Origin: Rhytidiadelphus loreus
Taxonomy: Eukaryota > Streptophyta > Bryopsida > Hypnales > Hylocomiaceae
NCBI GenBank assembly: GCA_947034895.1
Contig: OX344763.1
Coordinates: forward strand, 60,283,093 to 60,347,092
DNA length: 64,000 nt
Direction: 5' to 3'
Positions 47,646 to 59,011 of the stretch are shown one piece after another. A program made the position numbers and the translations under genes. Position 1 is the first letter of the stretch. The number at the start of each line of letters is the position of its first letter. The notes under the pieces were generated by a model, which was given only the letters and a program-made list of their open reading frames with translations, made no database searches and was not told the DNA's origin.

Positions 47646-47795
47646 TTGCCACGCGGCTGCCACATGGCAGCCAGGTAAGCCTAGGTAAATGGGGGGTAAA
47701 TTCCAGAAAAGTCAAAGGGTAAAGTTGACTCTATTAGACGGACGGGCCCCTCTACTAGACGTCTTCGACGTCGAGTTTGTCGAGTTGTCCGGGTA

Positions 47796-47805
47796 GACAA
47801 CCCTG
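47796..47805 (-). repeat. Right terminal inverted repeat, inner element
   Basis: GACAACCCTG, the exact reverse complement of 23049-23058. Subterminal GTCTAATAGA-type words lie at 47710-47770. Confidence 0.95.
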
Positions 47806-47813
47806 TCTTCTAG
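47806..47813. other. Target-site duplication, right copy (TCTTCTAG)
   Basis: Identical to 23041-23048. Confidence 0.95.
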
Positions 47814-48671
47814 CTCTCCTTGGTTCTGCACCTCTGGGATCCAGTCATCAACTTCATCCTCATACGGCTTTAACATTAAGAGCGGTGTAGATTGGGGTTC
47901 AGGCTCAAAATAGAAATCATCCTTAGCCATTTCTCTCAAGCATGCATTCACATGTCTCTCCACTTCATCTATTCCGGGATGAGAGACATGCCCTGGTTCC
48001 ATTGATGCAAGAGGTGTTACGTCCATTGCTACGTCCCCTCTTACATTCCCTCCTTCAAATACTACCAAGGCTGTATTTTCAAAGAATGTTGCTTCTGCCA
48101 TAGGGGACCCAAGATCTGAAAAATCTTCTTCCATGGAGTCGTCTGAGCTTGACCATTGGTAGTCTTCATCTGGCACTCCTTCTATAATGTGCTTCTTAGG
48201 CCCCAATCCATCTCGTGGATTTTTGGAAAGATTTGCCCTTGGAATGTCTTTGGCGGTTGGTATGGACAATTTCTTCGAGGCCTTCATGCTACGCCAATCC
48301 ACCGTTCGTTCCAACTGCAACTCTGCATACACCATTTGGCAAATGCCCAATGAAACTTCACTCCGTGGGACTTTCTCCGTTTTATACAACCATCGGTACA
48401 CTTTGATACATTGTTGTACAAATGCATTATCCTTGCAATAATGAAGATTTGCAAGGTTTTGATTCAAATGAATCTTGTGCCGATAGTAAGGGAAAAGTTT
48501 GTCGATGTGACACCATCCCACAAACGTCTTACACACTGGCAAGGTCCAATCTTCTTCCACATTGCGCCATCCTCGAAAAGCCTTGCTCGTAGGGTCAAGT
48601 AGGACTCGTCGATTTCTGTCGTGGCGCTCTCCTTTTTTCTTTGTCTTCTTCACTTTCGGAGGGGCCATCAC
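47814..48671 (-). pseudogene. Outer gene C, N-terminal fragment
   Basis: 286 codons from ATG 48671 (or 48668) up to the target duplication. A naive ORF continues into the transposon end to 47712, adding foreign residues. The start MAPPKVKKTKKKGERH and the shared domain (WRNVEEDW, VGWCHIDKLFPYYRHKIH, YAELQLERTVDW) align with inner C'. There are no internal stops. The other half is at 22320-23048. Expression would give a coiled-coil-less N-terminal protein. Confidence 0.82.
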
Positions 48672-48895
48672 GGTAGATTGGGCTGGAAATGAACTTAGCC
48701 AAAATCTAACAAAGGGCTACACTATACGAAGAGTGTACTGGCAACTCTCTAACGACCGCGAAATTTAATTTCGGTTATTACATCAACACTTGTGCATTCA
48801 AAATATGCCAACAAGTGTATTTTCGAAATCACCGAATCTCTATAGTACGTGTCGGTGCATAGGATGTGGTATAAGGGTTCAAGACCCTACGTTCT

Positions 48896-48937
48896 AGCAC
48901 ACGTGTATGTATCCAGTCGCTTCAAGGCGGATGGAAG
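48896..48937 (-). promoter_or_regulatory. Shared promoter-like block of outer C
   Basis: - strand CTTCCATCCGCCTTGAAGCG then ACTGGATACATACACGTG, about 225 bp upstream of the ATG. Confidence 0.6.
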
Positions 48938-48995
48938 ACAAAGTGCAGCGCTAGAAGTGACCAAAAAGAAATGCGGACCGACTTTTTGTACCCAA

Positions 48996-49172
48996 AGTCG
49001 CCCAGGGCGACTGCACAAGGGCGCGCGCGCAAATCAGGGCGACCGCGGGTTAGGACCAGGGCGACCGCGGGTCCCAGAAGAGTGACCAACTGTCCCAAAA
49101 CGAAACAGGGCGACCGCGGGTGCCACAAGGGTGACTGCGGGTCAGAATAGGGCGACCGCGGGTCAGAGCAGT
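48996..49172 (-). promoter_or_regulatory. Motif array upstream of outer C
   Basis: About eight copies, sense to C, mostly ACCCGCGGTCGCCC. Confidence 0.75.
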
Positions 49173-49991
49173 CATGTCACTACGAAAAAGCAATTAATGA
49201 AATTGCCACCAATTTCCCTATTTACATAGGAGGGAATCCATTTGAATTCAAACTTTTCAGTTCTCCCCCTAAATACCCTACGCTCGGGTCACATAAGTTA
49301 AAAATTAATTCAAAAATAAATAAAGAAGGCATGGAATGAAATTTTCAGAAATTATAACCTAGCATAAATTGAAATGTCAAAACATCTTGATGAAAATAAA
49401 TTGAAATCTCAAAATAAATCTTGATGAAAATAAATTGAAATCTCAAAATAAATCTTGATGAAAAATGAAAAATGAAAAGTAATAAACATAACAAGGTCAT
49501 TGTTTTATGAATGTAAAAAATCAATATAACAAATTAACTTACTAACTTTAGTTGTTTTTCCCCCTTAAGAGCTACACTATATTCACAGAAAATGATTCAA
49601 TGTCATAAAAGATGTGAGAACCTTGCCATTACAAGGGGCAAGGGGATTGAAATGTGAGGCTACAAACCTTCATTGTTATGTAAAGCTTACTTATGTTAAA
49701 TGTTTTGTCAAGAATGTATGACCCTGCTATTACAGATTCTAACATCAATCAAGATTTGATAAAGTCCAAAGTAATGGTAATGTAGTTTAGTTGTAATACT
49801 ACTAAAGTTAATGAAATATTCCATATTTCATATAGTTATATGATGAAATCCAAAAATTTCAAAATTGACCTAATGAAAGGGAAATTCAGTGAAAAAAAAA
49901 TGATTTCAAATGAAGTTAGATGAACCTGACCCCAAGGTACGGTACTATACAAGTAACCCTGAATTGCCCAAGTCGTGAAAGTTTGATGATT
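49173..49991. repeat. AT-rich spacer with a short 35-bp tandem
   Basis: At 49364-49463 a unit containing AAATTGAAATCTCAAAATAA is repeated about 2.5 times. No gene. Confidence 0.6.
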
Positions 49992-50535
49992 GCCCAAATA
50001 AATGAAATGGGGTATTCCATCTCAACCCCATACCAACTAAATGAAAGAAAAAAAAGAGGTGGTGAGAGCTTGTTCATTTGAATGAAATCAAGTGAACCCA
50101 AATAAATGAAATGAGGTATTCCACCTCAACCCCATACCAACTAAATGAAAGAAAAGAAAAAAGGTGGTGAGAGCTTGTTCATTTGAATGAAATCAAGTGA
50201 ACCCAAATAAATGAAATGAGGTATTCCACCTCAACCCCATACCAACTAAATGAAAGAAAAGAAAAAAGGTGGTGAGAGCTTGTTCATTTGAATGAAATCA
50301 AGTGAACCCAAATAAATGAAATGAGGTATTCCACCTCAACCCCATACCAACTAAATGAAAGAAAAGAAAAAAGGTGGTGAGAGCTTGTTCATTTGAATGA
50401 AATCAAGTGAACCCAAATAAATGAAATGAGGTATTCCACCTCAACCCCATACCAACTAAATGAAAGAAAAGAAAAAAGGTGGTGAAAGCTTGTTCATTTG
50501 AATGAAATCAAGTGAACCCAAATAAATGAAATGAG
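49992..50535. repeat. 105-bp satellite-like tandem, about five copies
   Basis: GGTGGTGAGAGCTTG recurs at 50058, 50163, 50268, 50373 and 50478, an exact 105-bp period with near-identical units. Confidence 0.92.
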
Positions 50536-51337
50536 TTTAAAACCAAGTACTCCCTATTAACTCCAAACTATTTGATTGAAGTAAACACTTTTACATTTCA
50601 TAATATGAGATATGCTCCAACTAAATTGGTCCATATCAACTTTCATCTTTAATTGTATAAAGTTATAAATCAATCATCGTACTAATGAACTCTAATTCTT
50701 CTTAAATTATTTCTAATTTTCGAATGAAATGAAAGCATTTGGTTTCCATACTTTATCCTTCCACCAAGTGGGTTCAACAATTCATTCATGAAACAAGTGA
50801 AGTATTTCATTTTTTAGAGTAAGGAAAAGACATATCAGAAGGGGAGAAAATATGTCAAGCAGACGCCCTTCAATATATTAGAGTTTTCATTGCAAAATAT
50901 TAGTAGTCAACTCTAATTCTTTTTGAGTTACATTAAACATAAAACTAAACTTTTGCATTGAATATGACATGTTTTGCTATATAGGTTTGTAGGTGGGATG
51001 TTTGAATAGTTCACCTTTATGGAACTATAGTGACGAAATATTGGCAAGAAATACACTAAGTACAAATATAATACAATCCAAAATCTAAATCTAAAAGTGA
51101 TTCTTCCACGAACATATATATAGAAGAAATTTGTGCCATCAAAATTATAGTATTGGGTACAAAATTTAGGCTTAGGGTATAGCGTATTGGTTTTGCGAAG
51201 ACCTTTTACTCCACTAAATAATACACACCATAGAATTCTACCTAGGTGTATTCTGACATTAGAGATATAATCAAAACACCCTACATCATAAATGTAAAAT
51301 TCAATCTATATTGGTGGACATCTTCCCTGACAATTAG
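50536..51337. other. AT-rich spacer
   Basis: No gene or repeat recognised. Confidence 0.35.
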
Positions 51338-51920
51338 GGGCGACCGCGGATCTGGAGCATGGGTCCGCGGGTCCGCGGGGATGCAACCTTTTTTCTGGAT
51401 TTCAAGAGCGACCACGGGTCTGGGCGAGTGTAGGTGAGGGCGATCGCGGGTCAAGGAAGGTGAAGGAGGACCTCGGGGTCCCCTTTTTTTGGACTTAGGG
51501 GCGACCGCGCATCTGGGCGACTATAGGTGTAGGCGACCGCGGGTCGAGGAGGGTCAGGAAGGATTTCAAGTTCTCATAGTTTTTTACTTCAGGGGCGACC
51601 GTGCATCTGGGCGACTGTAGGTATAGGCGACCGCGGGTCCGGCTGGGCCAATTCCTGGGGTGACCGCGGGTCGAGGCGCGTGAAGGTCTGGGCGACCGCG
51701 AGTCCGACGGATTCTAGGTTCAGTTGCCCATTTCCAGACCCATGGTCGCCCCAAGCTAACCCGCGGTTGCCCATGAATCGGCCCAACAGACCCGCGGTCG
51801 CCCCAGCAGACCCGCGCTTGCCCAGACGGACCCGAGGTCGCCCCTTAATCGAAGCCAATGGACCTGCACGCGCCCCAGGGCGACTGCGGGTATTAAAGGA
51901 TGCCCACACCCGAGATCGAC
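51338..51920 (+). promoter_or_regulatory. Motif array upstream of the outer kinase (bidirectional)
   Basis: 51338-51715 reads GGGCGAC..CGGGT, and 51735-51920 reads ACCCG..CGCCC, so the gene-proximal half is sense to the kinase. The two halves face each other at about 51725. Confidence 0.75.
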
Positions 51921-51940
51921 ATTCTTGGCCTTGCGCATCG

Positions 51941-51983
51941 CCTTCCACCCACCTTCAAGTGTCTGGATGCGTGCTCGTGGGCC
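51941..51983 (+). promoter_or_regulatory. Shared promoter-like block of the outer kinase
   Basis: CTTCCACCCACCTTCAAGTG then TCTGGATGCGTGCTCGTGGG, about 80-120 bp upstream of the ATG. Confidence 0.65.
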
Positions 51984-52060
51984 AAGGTCTGAATTTGTAG
52001 GGGGGACCCTTGCAAATTTTTTCTCTCAAACTACTTCTTAGTAGCGGCAAGTCGGCAACC

Positions 52061-53625
52061 ATGGCTACTCCAAGGAAGTCCATTTGGGATAGAGATCTTG
52101 ATGATCCGTCGAGGTTCCAGGTGGAAATATCTACAAGTGCATCAACAGGGGGGCCCAGTTCTTCTCAGCCGAAGAAGCCAAGGACAACCCATGACAAGGA
52201 TTCAACCTACCCTCCTCCTCGTTATTCAAACTTCGCATATAAGGTTTGCTTGGACTGGTATGAGGGCCAAACCGTACAGACTTTGGAGAGCAAGTACTTG
52301 AGGCATAAAGGGCCAGGCATTGATGCATTGAGGAGGGATTTAGAGTCCCTAATCACAGAGCACTGCCGAAACTCCACCGATTATTTCGATGCGGATGAAA
52401 CATACTTTAGTCAATTCCAAAAATGGATGGACAATTGTACTCAAGCATGCATATTCAACACCAAGAAATTGATGGGAGAAATGCATCCTCTAGTGCGTGG
52501 ATTTGCTGAAAGTGATAAGTCCAAGCAATTTTGCAATATGATGGAATGGTGGCAAACAGCAGCAAAAAGACTTTCTAAGGTTGAATCGAGAGGGTATGGG
52601 TGGCAAACGGATGCTTTGAGGGCTGCATTGTCTCAAGATGGTGGATCATGTATCTTGTGGATCTACTCTACAGTGAAGGTAGTTCCCCTCACTGGATATG
52701 ACAATGAAGGTGGGTATGGAAAGGTGCGCAAGGTACGTTTCGAGGGAATGAATACCATCCCAGCGAATGTACAATTTGCTGCGAAAATGTCAAAGGCTAG
52801 AAACTTGAGTGATGCGAAGGTGCAACGCTCTACAGAGGCCTTGGTGTGTTCTTTGAATCATCCAGCCATCATCAAATTTTTGGCTATCCATGCTGATACA
52901 ATGGAGGCCTATACGTTGTGGTGGAATGGAGGTCATTTGCGCCAATTAATTGGGCTCAACGACAAGGTGGTGCCACATGCGGAGTGGCATCAAATCAAGT
53001 TGGTCAAGGAACTTCGAGATGACCAAAAAAAAGAAATTACATTGTATCGAAGGCATAGGGCAAAGTTGGCATGGGCCCTTATTTATGTGATGAGTCTTGT
53101 GCATAGTTCAGAGGTGCTACACAACGACTTATCCCCCATGAATATTTTGCTCTACTATCCTGGATATTCAGACGAGGCTATTAACATCGGGATTTGTGAT
53201 TGGGGAATTGCAAGTCGTATTCCGGAAGGAGCTCTTCGCACTACAGTTATCAAACAGAGAGTGAAAGGCATAAGGTGATGTCTTCAAAATGGTGGGTGGC
53301 TCCAGAGTTGTTCTATCATTTTGGGCCACAAAATTCAGCAACCAGTCTTGAAAAGGTTCGACCGCAACACAAGTATTCGGTCAAATCAGATTCATTTTAA
53401 ATTGGGAAATTGTGCCAAGCAATGAAGATTCAAGACATTGTTGAAGTCAATCACGACTTATTCCCCCATGAAGATGGTTTAAGGTACTTTGCAATGAAGG
53501 TGCGGGAGCTTTTCAAGCCAGAAGTTGATAAAAGAGCAACATGTGTCCAAGTGGTGGACTCCTTGTTGGGCAAACCATGGAACATGAAGCCCCCGGAATT
53601 TGTTTTCCGCGACTCTGTCTTGTAA
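52061..53625 (+). pseudogene. Outer cargo protein kinase, frameshifted
   Basis: Start ATG 52061 (MATPRKSIWDRD), about 521 codons. It aligns along its length with the inner kinase: FAYKVCLDWYEGQTVQ, GGYGKVRKV, FAAKMSK, LHNDLSPMNIL, ICDWGIASR, WWVAPELF. A 1-nt deletion near 53232 and a TAA at 53398-53400 (Ser in the inner copy) break it after the DWG segment. The final MKPPEFVFRDSVL is still recognisable. It is transcribed in the opposite direction to the inner kinase relative to the element. Confidence 0.85.
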
Positions 53626-53879
53626 TAGCATAGGATGTTACAACTTGTAGTAGAGTATTAAAACTACAATGTTGGCATAGTTAAATGCTACCTTTTTTGA
53701 TATATCCTTGTCATATATAAATATATTATAATACAAATTACATTTTTTGCCTAGTTCCCCCAAAATGTGCAAGAATTCCCCGCCCCCTCATTTTCTTTTC
53801 CATTCAAGTTTTGGGAAAATAATAATTTGTCTTTATTTACTCAATTTGAAGTAAAATTACATGATTAGAATTTGTAAAC
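53626..53879. other. 3' flank of the outer kinase
   Basis: AT-rich, no gene recognised. Confidence 0.35.
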
Positions 53880-54535
53880 CCCTAAATGACCCCGAGGACA
53901 CAATGTGCTCTTGACCAATTTTTAAAGTTAAACAAAACCTTACCAAATGATTATTTTTAGTAGTTTATATTTTTGATAAATTCTTTTTGAAGTTTAGTTT
54001 TTGCTTCACAAATCTGATTTTTAAAATGATTTATTATGAATTTTCAATTCCAAATTTTGTGCATGTGTGTCCATTGCAATCTTGCCTTTTGTTGTGTTGA
54101 GGGCTCTTGGGAATGAGACTCAAATACACTAGATCTTTGATAAAAAATCACATTAAACATTCATTTTTCAAATTTAAAGAGTAGTTTTTGAAAAGTTACA
54201 ATTTCATTGGGGTTATGCATGTTGGGCCCTTTCGCCTCATATTTTTTGGTGACCAACTTTTTAGATTTAACATGTAAAAAGAGGATTGAAATACTTCAAA
54301 TCACTTTCACAGTTTTAACACACTCGTGATCAAACATTATAATCTTTGAATCAGTAAGAGATAATGTTGAGTTTTCTTTAATAATGTTATCTGTAACATG
54401 TCTAGTTTAATTTTATATGGTTATAATTCAAAAAGAATTGATACAATTATACAAAGTATCAAAATGTTGACATTTTTTTCAATTTAGAGCAAATTCTAGA
54501 AGCTAAGGAAATTCCAAGGTCATTTTGGGCTTAAT
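53880..54535. mobile_element. TTAA-type related element, second subfamily, copy 2
   Basis: AACCCCTAAATGACCCCGAG at the left and GGTCATTTTGGGCTTAA at the right. Homologous throughout to 37855-38505. Confidence 0.5.
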
Positions 54536-56279
54536 AGTCGAAAATTTATATTGAATTGGTAGATGGGATTTTTAATAATAGTAATGTTGTGATCACAATG
54601 TATTCCCTATACATTTCTCTTATATAAACTATGTGTTCAATGTGGGACTTGAAAGACCTAAATCAAGAATTATGATGAAATAATTAATGAAATATTTTGA
54701 TTTTGACTATGGATACCATAAATGCCCGCAAATTAGTCCCATGGTACTTTTCAAGTGTTCATTAAAAATGGAAAGCGAAAAAGGTTTGAAGCACTACACA
54801 TGTAGTATTGTAGTATGGAATTCAAAAGAACTAGAACATTTATTTCAACATTTTGCCACAAACTACCGTAAGCTCGGGTTAGGTTTAGGAAAAATAAATT
54901 TATAACATTTGAATAGGGCCTATGATGAAAAAAATTATATATATAGTATCCTATTTAGAAAGTATAGATAAAGTCATGAAGATTGATTAAATTAAATTTA
55001 AACTTACAAGAAGAACCCTATGAAGAATGAAAAATATTAATATACCAAGGTGATTGCTTTATAAATGTAAGAATCACTTGATTTAAAAATATCTTTTTGT
55101 TGTAATCTTTAACCCTTTAGTGACCGGTCAACCACTTTGTGGTCAATTTTGGGACTTTTGGTCAGATGCTATTCAAAATACATTTGATCACAAAAAAATC
55201 AAAGAATAACGCAATTAGAGTGTCTTCATTCGCTTCAAACAAAACCAATTTTAAGGGAATTGGAGCATTGATGAATTGACTATGAGGTTGCAAACTCAAA
55301 TGGCTTGGACCTTCAAATGAGAAGTGTTTAAAAAAAGTACCACAAAAATGTAAACCAAATTGTGAGATTTTTTTGTAACTTCATGTCTTGACAAGGCATA
55401 AGTGTTTCTTTTTAATCTCATGAATGCCCAAAGTAAATTTATGCATTGGTATTTATGTAGTGCAAATTCTAAAGAGTCATTCAAATCATTGATTTTTGAG
55501 AATTAAGGAAAGCAACTCAAATTCCAACAAGGCTCTAGAAGCAATCATGATGTAGAGGTCCATTTCACTTTCTTCAATGTATCAAATCTGCACATTTTAG
55601 AAGGGTATTTGGCTATTTGCATTGATGACCTTAGATGCAAATTTTTAGTGAACTTAAAAAATTGGTAACTCATTTCACAAACCTTGCAAAAATATGAAAG
55701 AAGTCGGGTTAGATGCCTAGTAATGTACCTGTCTTTTGAACAAAATTTACTAAAAAATATTTAAAGATGTTTCATTTTCCTCAAGATTTATATTGAATTA
55801 GTAGATGGGATTTATATTGAATTGGTGGATGGTTATTCCCTTGAGGTGGGACAAGATGGTCACAAGGTGTACACATTCGATTTGAAGAGGCTTAAAAACC
55901 AACCCCCATTAGACACTAAAAAGTGGAAACGTCTCAAGAGTCTCAAGAAATGAGTATCTCAAGTGTCTTAGACGTAGGTAATTTTTCGTCTCTCTGCCAC
56001 ATTTGGTTGCATACTTTGATTCAATACGGGTAGGGCTATTTTTTGCTTAAGAGGATCCAGAGGAGGAAATCTTATTAGGTTTTCTTTCTCCAAGTCTGAT
56101 GTCTTGAGGAGATGAAGACTGGCAATTCCCGTTTCATGCTGTTCCTCAATGACCCTCATAAATTGCAGATCTTATAGTGTAACTTCCTAGTGAGTAGGAT
56201 TTGTGATAACGCCCAAACTACTGCTAGGTTGGGTAGGGTCCAATACATGTGTTTACAAGAAATTGTTCTTTAGGGTTGA
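54536..56279. other. AT-rich spacer without recognised gene
   Basis: Short ORFs only, composition like the surrounding non-coding DNA. AACCCTTTAGTGACC near 55110 may be another eroded element end. Confidence 0.35.
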
Positions 56280-56815
56280 TCTCATTCTTTGAAAATATCT
56301 CATAGATGGGATTGAAACACAATAATCCCAATGGTGATATTGTTCTAGCAAACAAAATCAACCTTGCCCAACAATTTTTTTTTTTAAATTGTGAAAATTG
56401 CATTCACAAATGAATCCTATAAGTTATTGGTTCAAGAAGATGCTTAGATTGCCCGAAAAACAAGATTATTCATAACTTTCACATCACTAATCCAAATTGA
56501 ATGAATCAAAGCTTCATATGTAGACAAAAATATGGTCTATAAGGGAAAAAAAATTACAATTTTTTTTTCAAGTTTTTATATATTTTTTTTTTTGCCCGAT
56601 GAAGTGAAAATTATGTTTAGGAATTAGGATGGCATAACTTTTGTTCACGAGCACTGATTGAAATAAAAATTATATTCCCACATAGATAAGAGGTTTTTCT
56701 ATCTCATGGGAAAGTTTAAAAAAAAATTATTAGAAATTGAGGTCGTAGGAACCTGCCCGAAATTCATTTGTCCCCCGAGGGGACAACGGTCCTTTAGGGA
56801 TTAAGCTCTTGAGGT
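56280..56815. mobile_element. TTAA-type element, right-half fragment
   Basis: AATCCCAATGGTGATATTGT to GGACAACGGTCCTTTAGGGA. Matches the right half of copies at 43 kb and 59 kb. Confidence 0.5.
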
Positions 56816-57012
56816 TCAGATTTTGTGCTCATTATGGCTACTCTCTTGAGTTCGAAATAAATCCCACGGTTCTTATGAAGTATGGTTTGCCTGAAGCTCT
56901 GTTTTGCGTATATAGGGCTTCATTGTGAGTGTTTTATATGATAAATTAGTACATTGAATATTGCAGTAACACCAAATCCAACCATTCTATTGGCCAGTTG
57001 TTAAAAATTTGA

Positions 57013-57058
57013 AAAAAAAAAAAAAAAAAAAAAATGGGGAAAAAAAAAAAAAAAAAAA
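57013..57058. repeat. Interrupted poly-A tract
   Basis: Two A runs of about 20 separated by TGGGG. It immediately precedes the D array; it could be a decayed retroelement tail but nothing supports one. Confidence 0.8.
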
Positions 57059-57094
57059 TGATCCTGGACCCCAGGACCCCAGGTCGGCACAACC

Positions 57095-57245
57095 CGCCCT
57101 GATATCCGCGGTCGCCCTAGGGCCTAGTACCCGCGGTCGCCCCAATTACCCGACCCGCGATCGCCCTAATTTCTTGCACGCGCCCTGATTCCACAGATTC
57201 GCGCTCGCCCCAGTGCGACTTCGGGTACTAATGCCGGTTGCCCCC
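57095..57245 (+). promoter_or_regulatory. Motif array upstream of outer gene D
   Basis: About six to seven degenerate copies, sense to D, with GCACGCGCCC and GCGCTCGCCC core variants. The shortest array in the window. Confidence 0.65.
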
Positions 57246-57283
57246 ACTGCAGGTCGCCACTTCCACCTCCGTTTGTGCATTGT

Positions 57284-57317
57284 CTGTCAACCACTTAGTG
57301 GCTGATTGCATGCACGG
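57284..57317 (+). promoter_or_regulatory. Shared promoter-like block of outer D
   Basis: CTGTCAACCACTTAGTGGC then TGATTGCATGCACGG; about 280 bp upstream of the ATG. The most diverged member. Confidence 0.5.
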
Positions 57318-57598
57318 TAGTTGGGCTTGAGTGTGTAAGGGGATGTTTTGCACCTCTTTGCACCTCTTTTTTTTATCTACGCTCTCACTTGGACCCTCAC
57401 TTGCCAACACACTTCCTAACATTATTGCCACTGTAAATGTGAAAGATTGCATATTTGTAAATGTGAAGTACAAGTTTGAGACTTTGGTAGTTTGACTTGG
57501 GTAGAATAAGGGCAACTCTGACTAGTAATTGACTAAGACATAGAGTCTATTAGTATTGGTTGGGTAATTTCCAGCACTCTAGCAGTAAGTCCTAAACC

Positions 57599-59011
57599 AT
57601 GGAGAACGAGCCACCACCATCACTCTTTCATAGCCTTGAATCCCTTACTCCGAAGCAGAGAAAGGAGCTTCGCGACAAAGAACAACAATGGGCCGGTAAA
57701 AAACACAAAAAGCGCGTGGCAATCTTGATCCATCCCAAGATCAAAGCATTCAAGGGTTGGAGAACCAAACCAGAACCTTGGAGTTATGTAACGGTTAAGA
57801 AATATGTGGATTGGTGCCACATCTCGAAGCTGTTTCCATTTAACCGTCATCATAAACACGTGAAAACCAACAAAGTGAATCTTGCATATTGCAAGAACAT
57901 AGCTTTCATGCGCAGATGCTGTGAGGTATGGTTTGTTCTGTACTTGGAGGAGAAGACATTTCGCAATGATGATTTCTGCTTTTTTCTCGTGCAAATGGTC
58001 TACACATAAGTAATATTGAAGAAGGAAGTGGATTGGACAACTTTGAAGGAGCTTCCTATTGGTGTCCGTCCTGAGGAAGCCCAATTAGTAGGGATTAAAT
58101 TATCCCAGGATTGGCAAATGATGTTGCGCCCCGTGAAGCTTGGGAAATCAGTTGTTCCCCATGAAGAGGTAGTGTGGTCAACTACTTCAAGCGATGATGA
58201 GCATACTCATGAATATGACGGATATTCTTTCTTGAGTGAAGAATCTGAACATGAAGACATTTCCATGGAGGATTTTTTGAAGGCATTATATGGAGGAACT
58301 GTTGAGAAGGGGAAAGGTGTGGAGGACCCTATGACAATTGAAGAAGTAGGGCAAAGTGGTGGTACAAGTGGCTCTAAGGACGATGAAGAGTTCTTGCTAG
58401 CAAAAGTGCGTAGCGCAACGTTGACTTTGGAGGCCAAGAAAGAAGAATTGAAGAGTTTGAAGGAGGGTGACGCCAACCGTGGCTACGTGGATGAATTGAA
58501 GCTGAAATTGAAGTCCATAAATAAGGCCATTACTGATAATGATGAAGATTTTGATTCCTTCAAGACCAAGCGCGATATGTACTTGAAGAAATATAGAAGT
58601 GGAAAGGCTTATGTAATGGATGAGTATATGGTTTGGGAATCAAAGCTCGAAACCCTTCAACGTAGACGTCGGGTGGTAGAGCAGAAAAGGCGAGCCTTGA
58701 ATGTTCAAATCCAAGAAAAAGAGAAAGAATATATTGATATTGCTGAGCAACATTCTTCCCAGGCAGACCTTCTGGTTGTAGATCCTACATATGGAGAGAA
58801 GGATGGAGAAATCCAAACGCTTTGGGAGTTGGTGAAGTTCCATGAAAAAAAATTGGCAATTATGAAAGATGAGGAACAAAAATTGGCTACCGAGTGTCAG
58901 TACTATACAACTTGGAAGAAGTGGGCTTTCCATACCTTCGGGAAAGAAGACCAGGACGATGCAGAGGAACTGCATCCTGAGCCTAGGATGAGTGACTTCA
59001 TCATCAGTTGA
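57599..59011 (+). pseudogene. Outer cargo gene D: WCHI domain plus coiled coil, one nonsense codon
   Basis: 470 codons from ATG 57599, with one in-frame TAA at 58007-58009 inside the shared domain (VYT-stop-VILKKEVDW; the inner copy has Glu there). Shared domain: KAFKGWRTKPEPW, VDWCHISKLFPFNRH, FMRRCCEVW. The acidic linker with DEHTHEYDGYSF and the coiled coil (LETLQRRRRVVEQKRRALN) match inner D. Without readthrough only a 136-residue fragment is made. Confidence 0.85.

Larger units (their letters stand above)
23049..47805. mobile_element. Inner giant hAT element, complete, 24,757 bp
   Basis: Perfect 10-bp inverted ends CAGGGTTGTC (23049-23058) and GACAACCCTG (47796-47805) are flanked by the identical 8-bp duplication TCTTCTAG. 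Subterminal zones share TCTAATAGACGT words and each leads into a motif array. Cargo in order: hAT transposase (-), C' (-), kinase (-), D (+), E' (-). It is inserted in the reading frame of gene C of a sibling element. Most hAT elements are a few kb with one or two genes, so size and multi-gene cargo are unusual. The precise ends plus duplication show that the whole interval moved as one unit. Confidence 0.93.

Noticed and set aside
57013..57058. Poly-A tail of a retrotransposon
   Set aside because: No upstream reverse transcriptase, SINE body or target duplication was found.
14852..57245. Repeat arrays as CRISPR-like arrays
   Set aside because: The units are short, spacing is irregular, there is no conserved long repeat or unique spacers, and the setting is eukaryotic.
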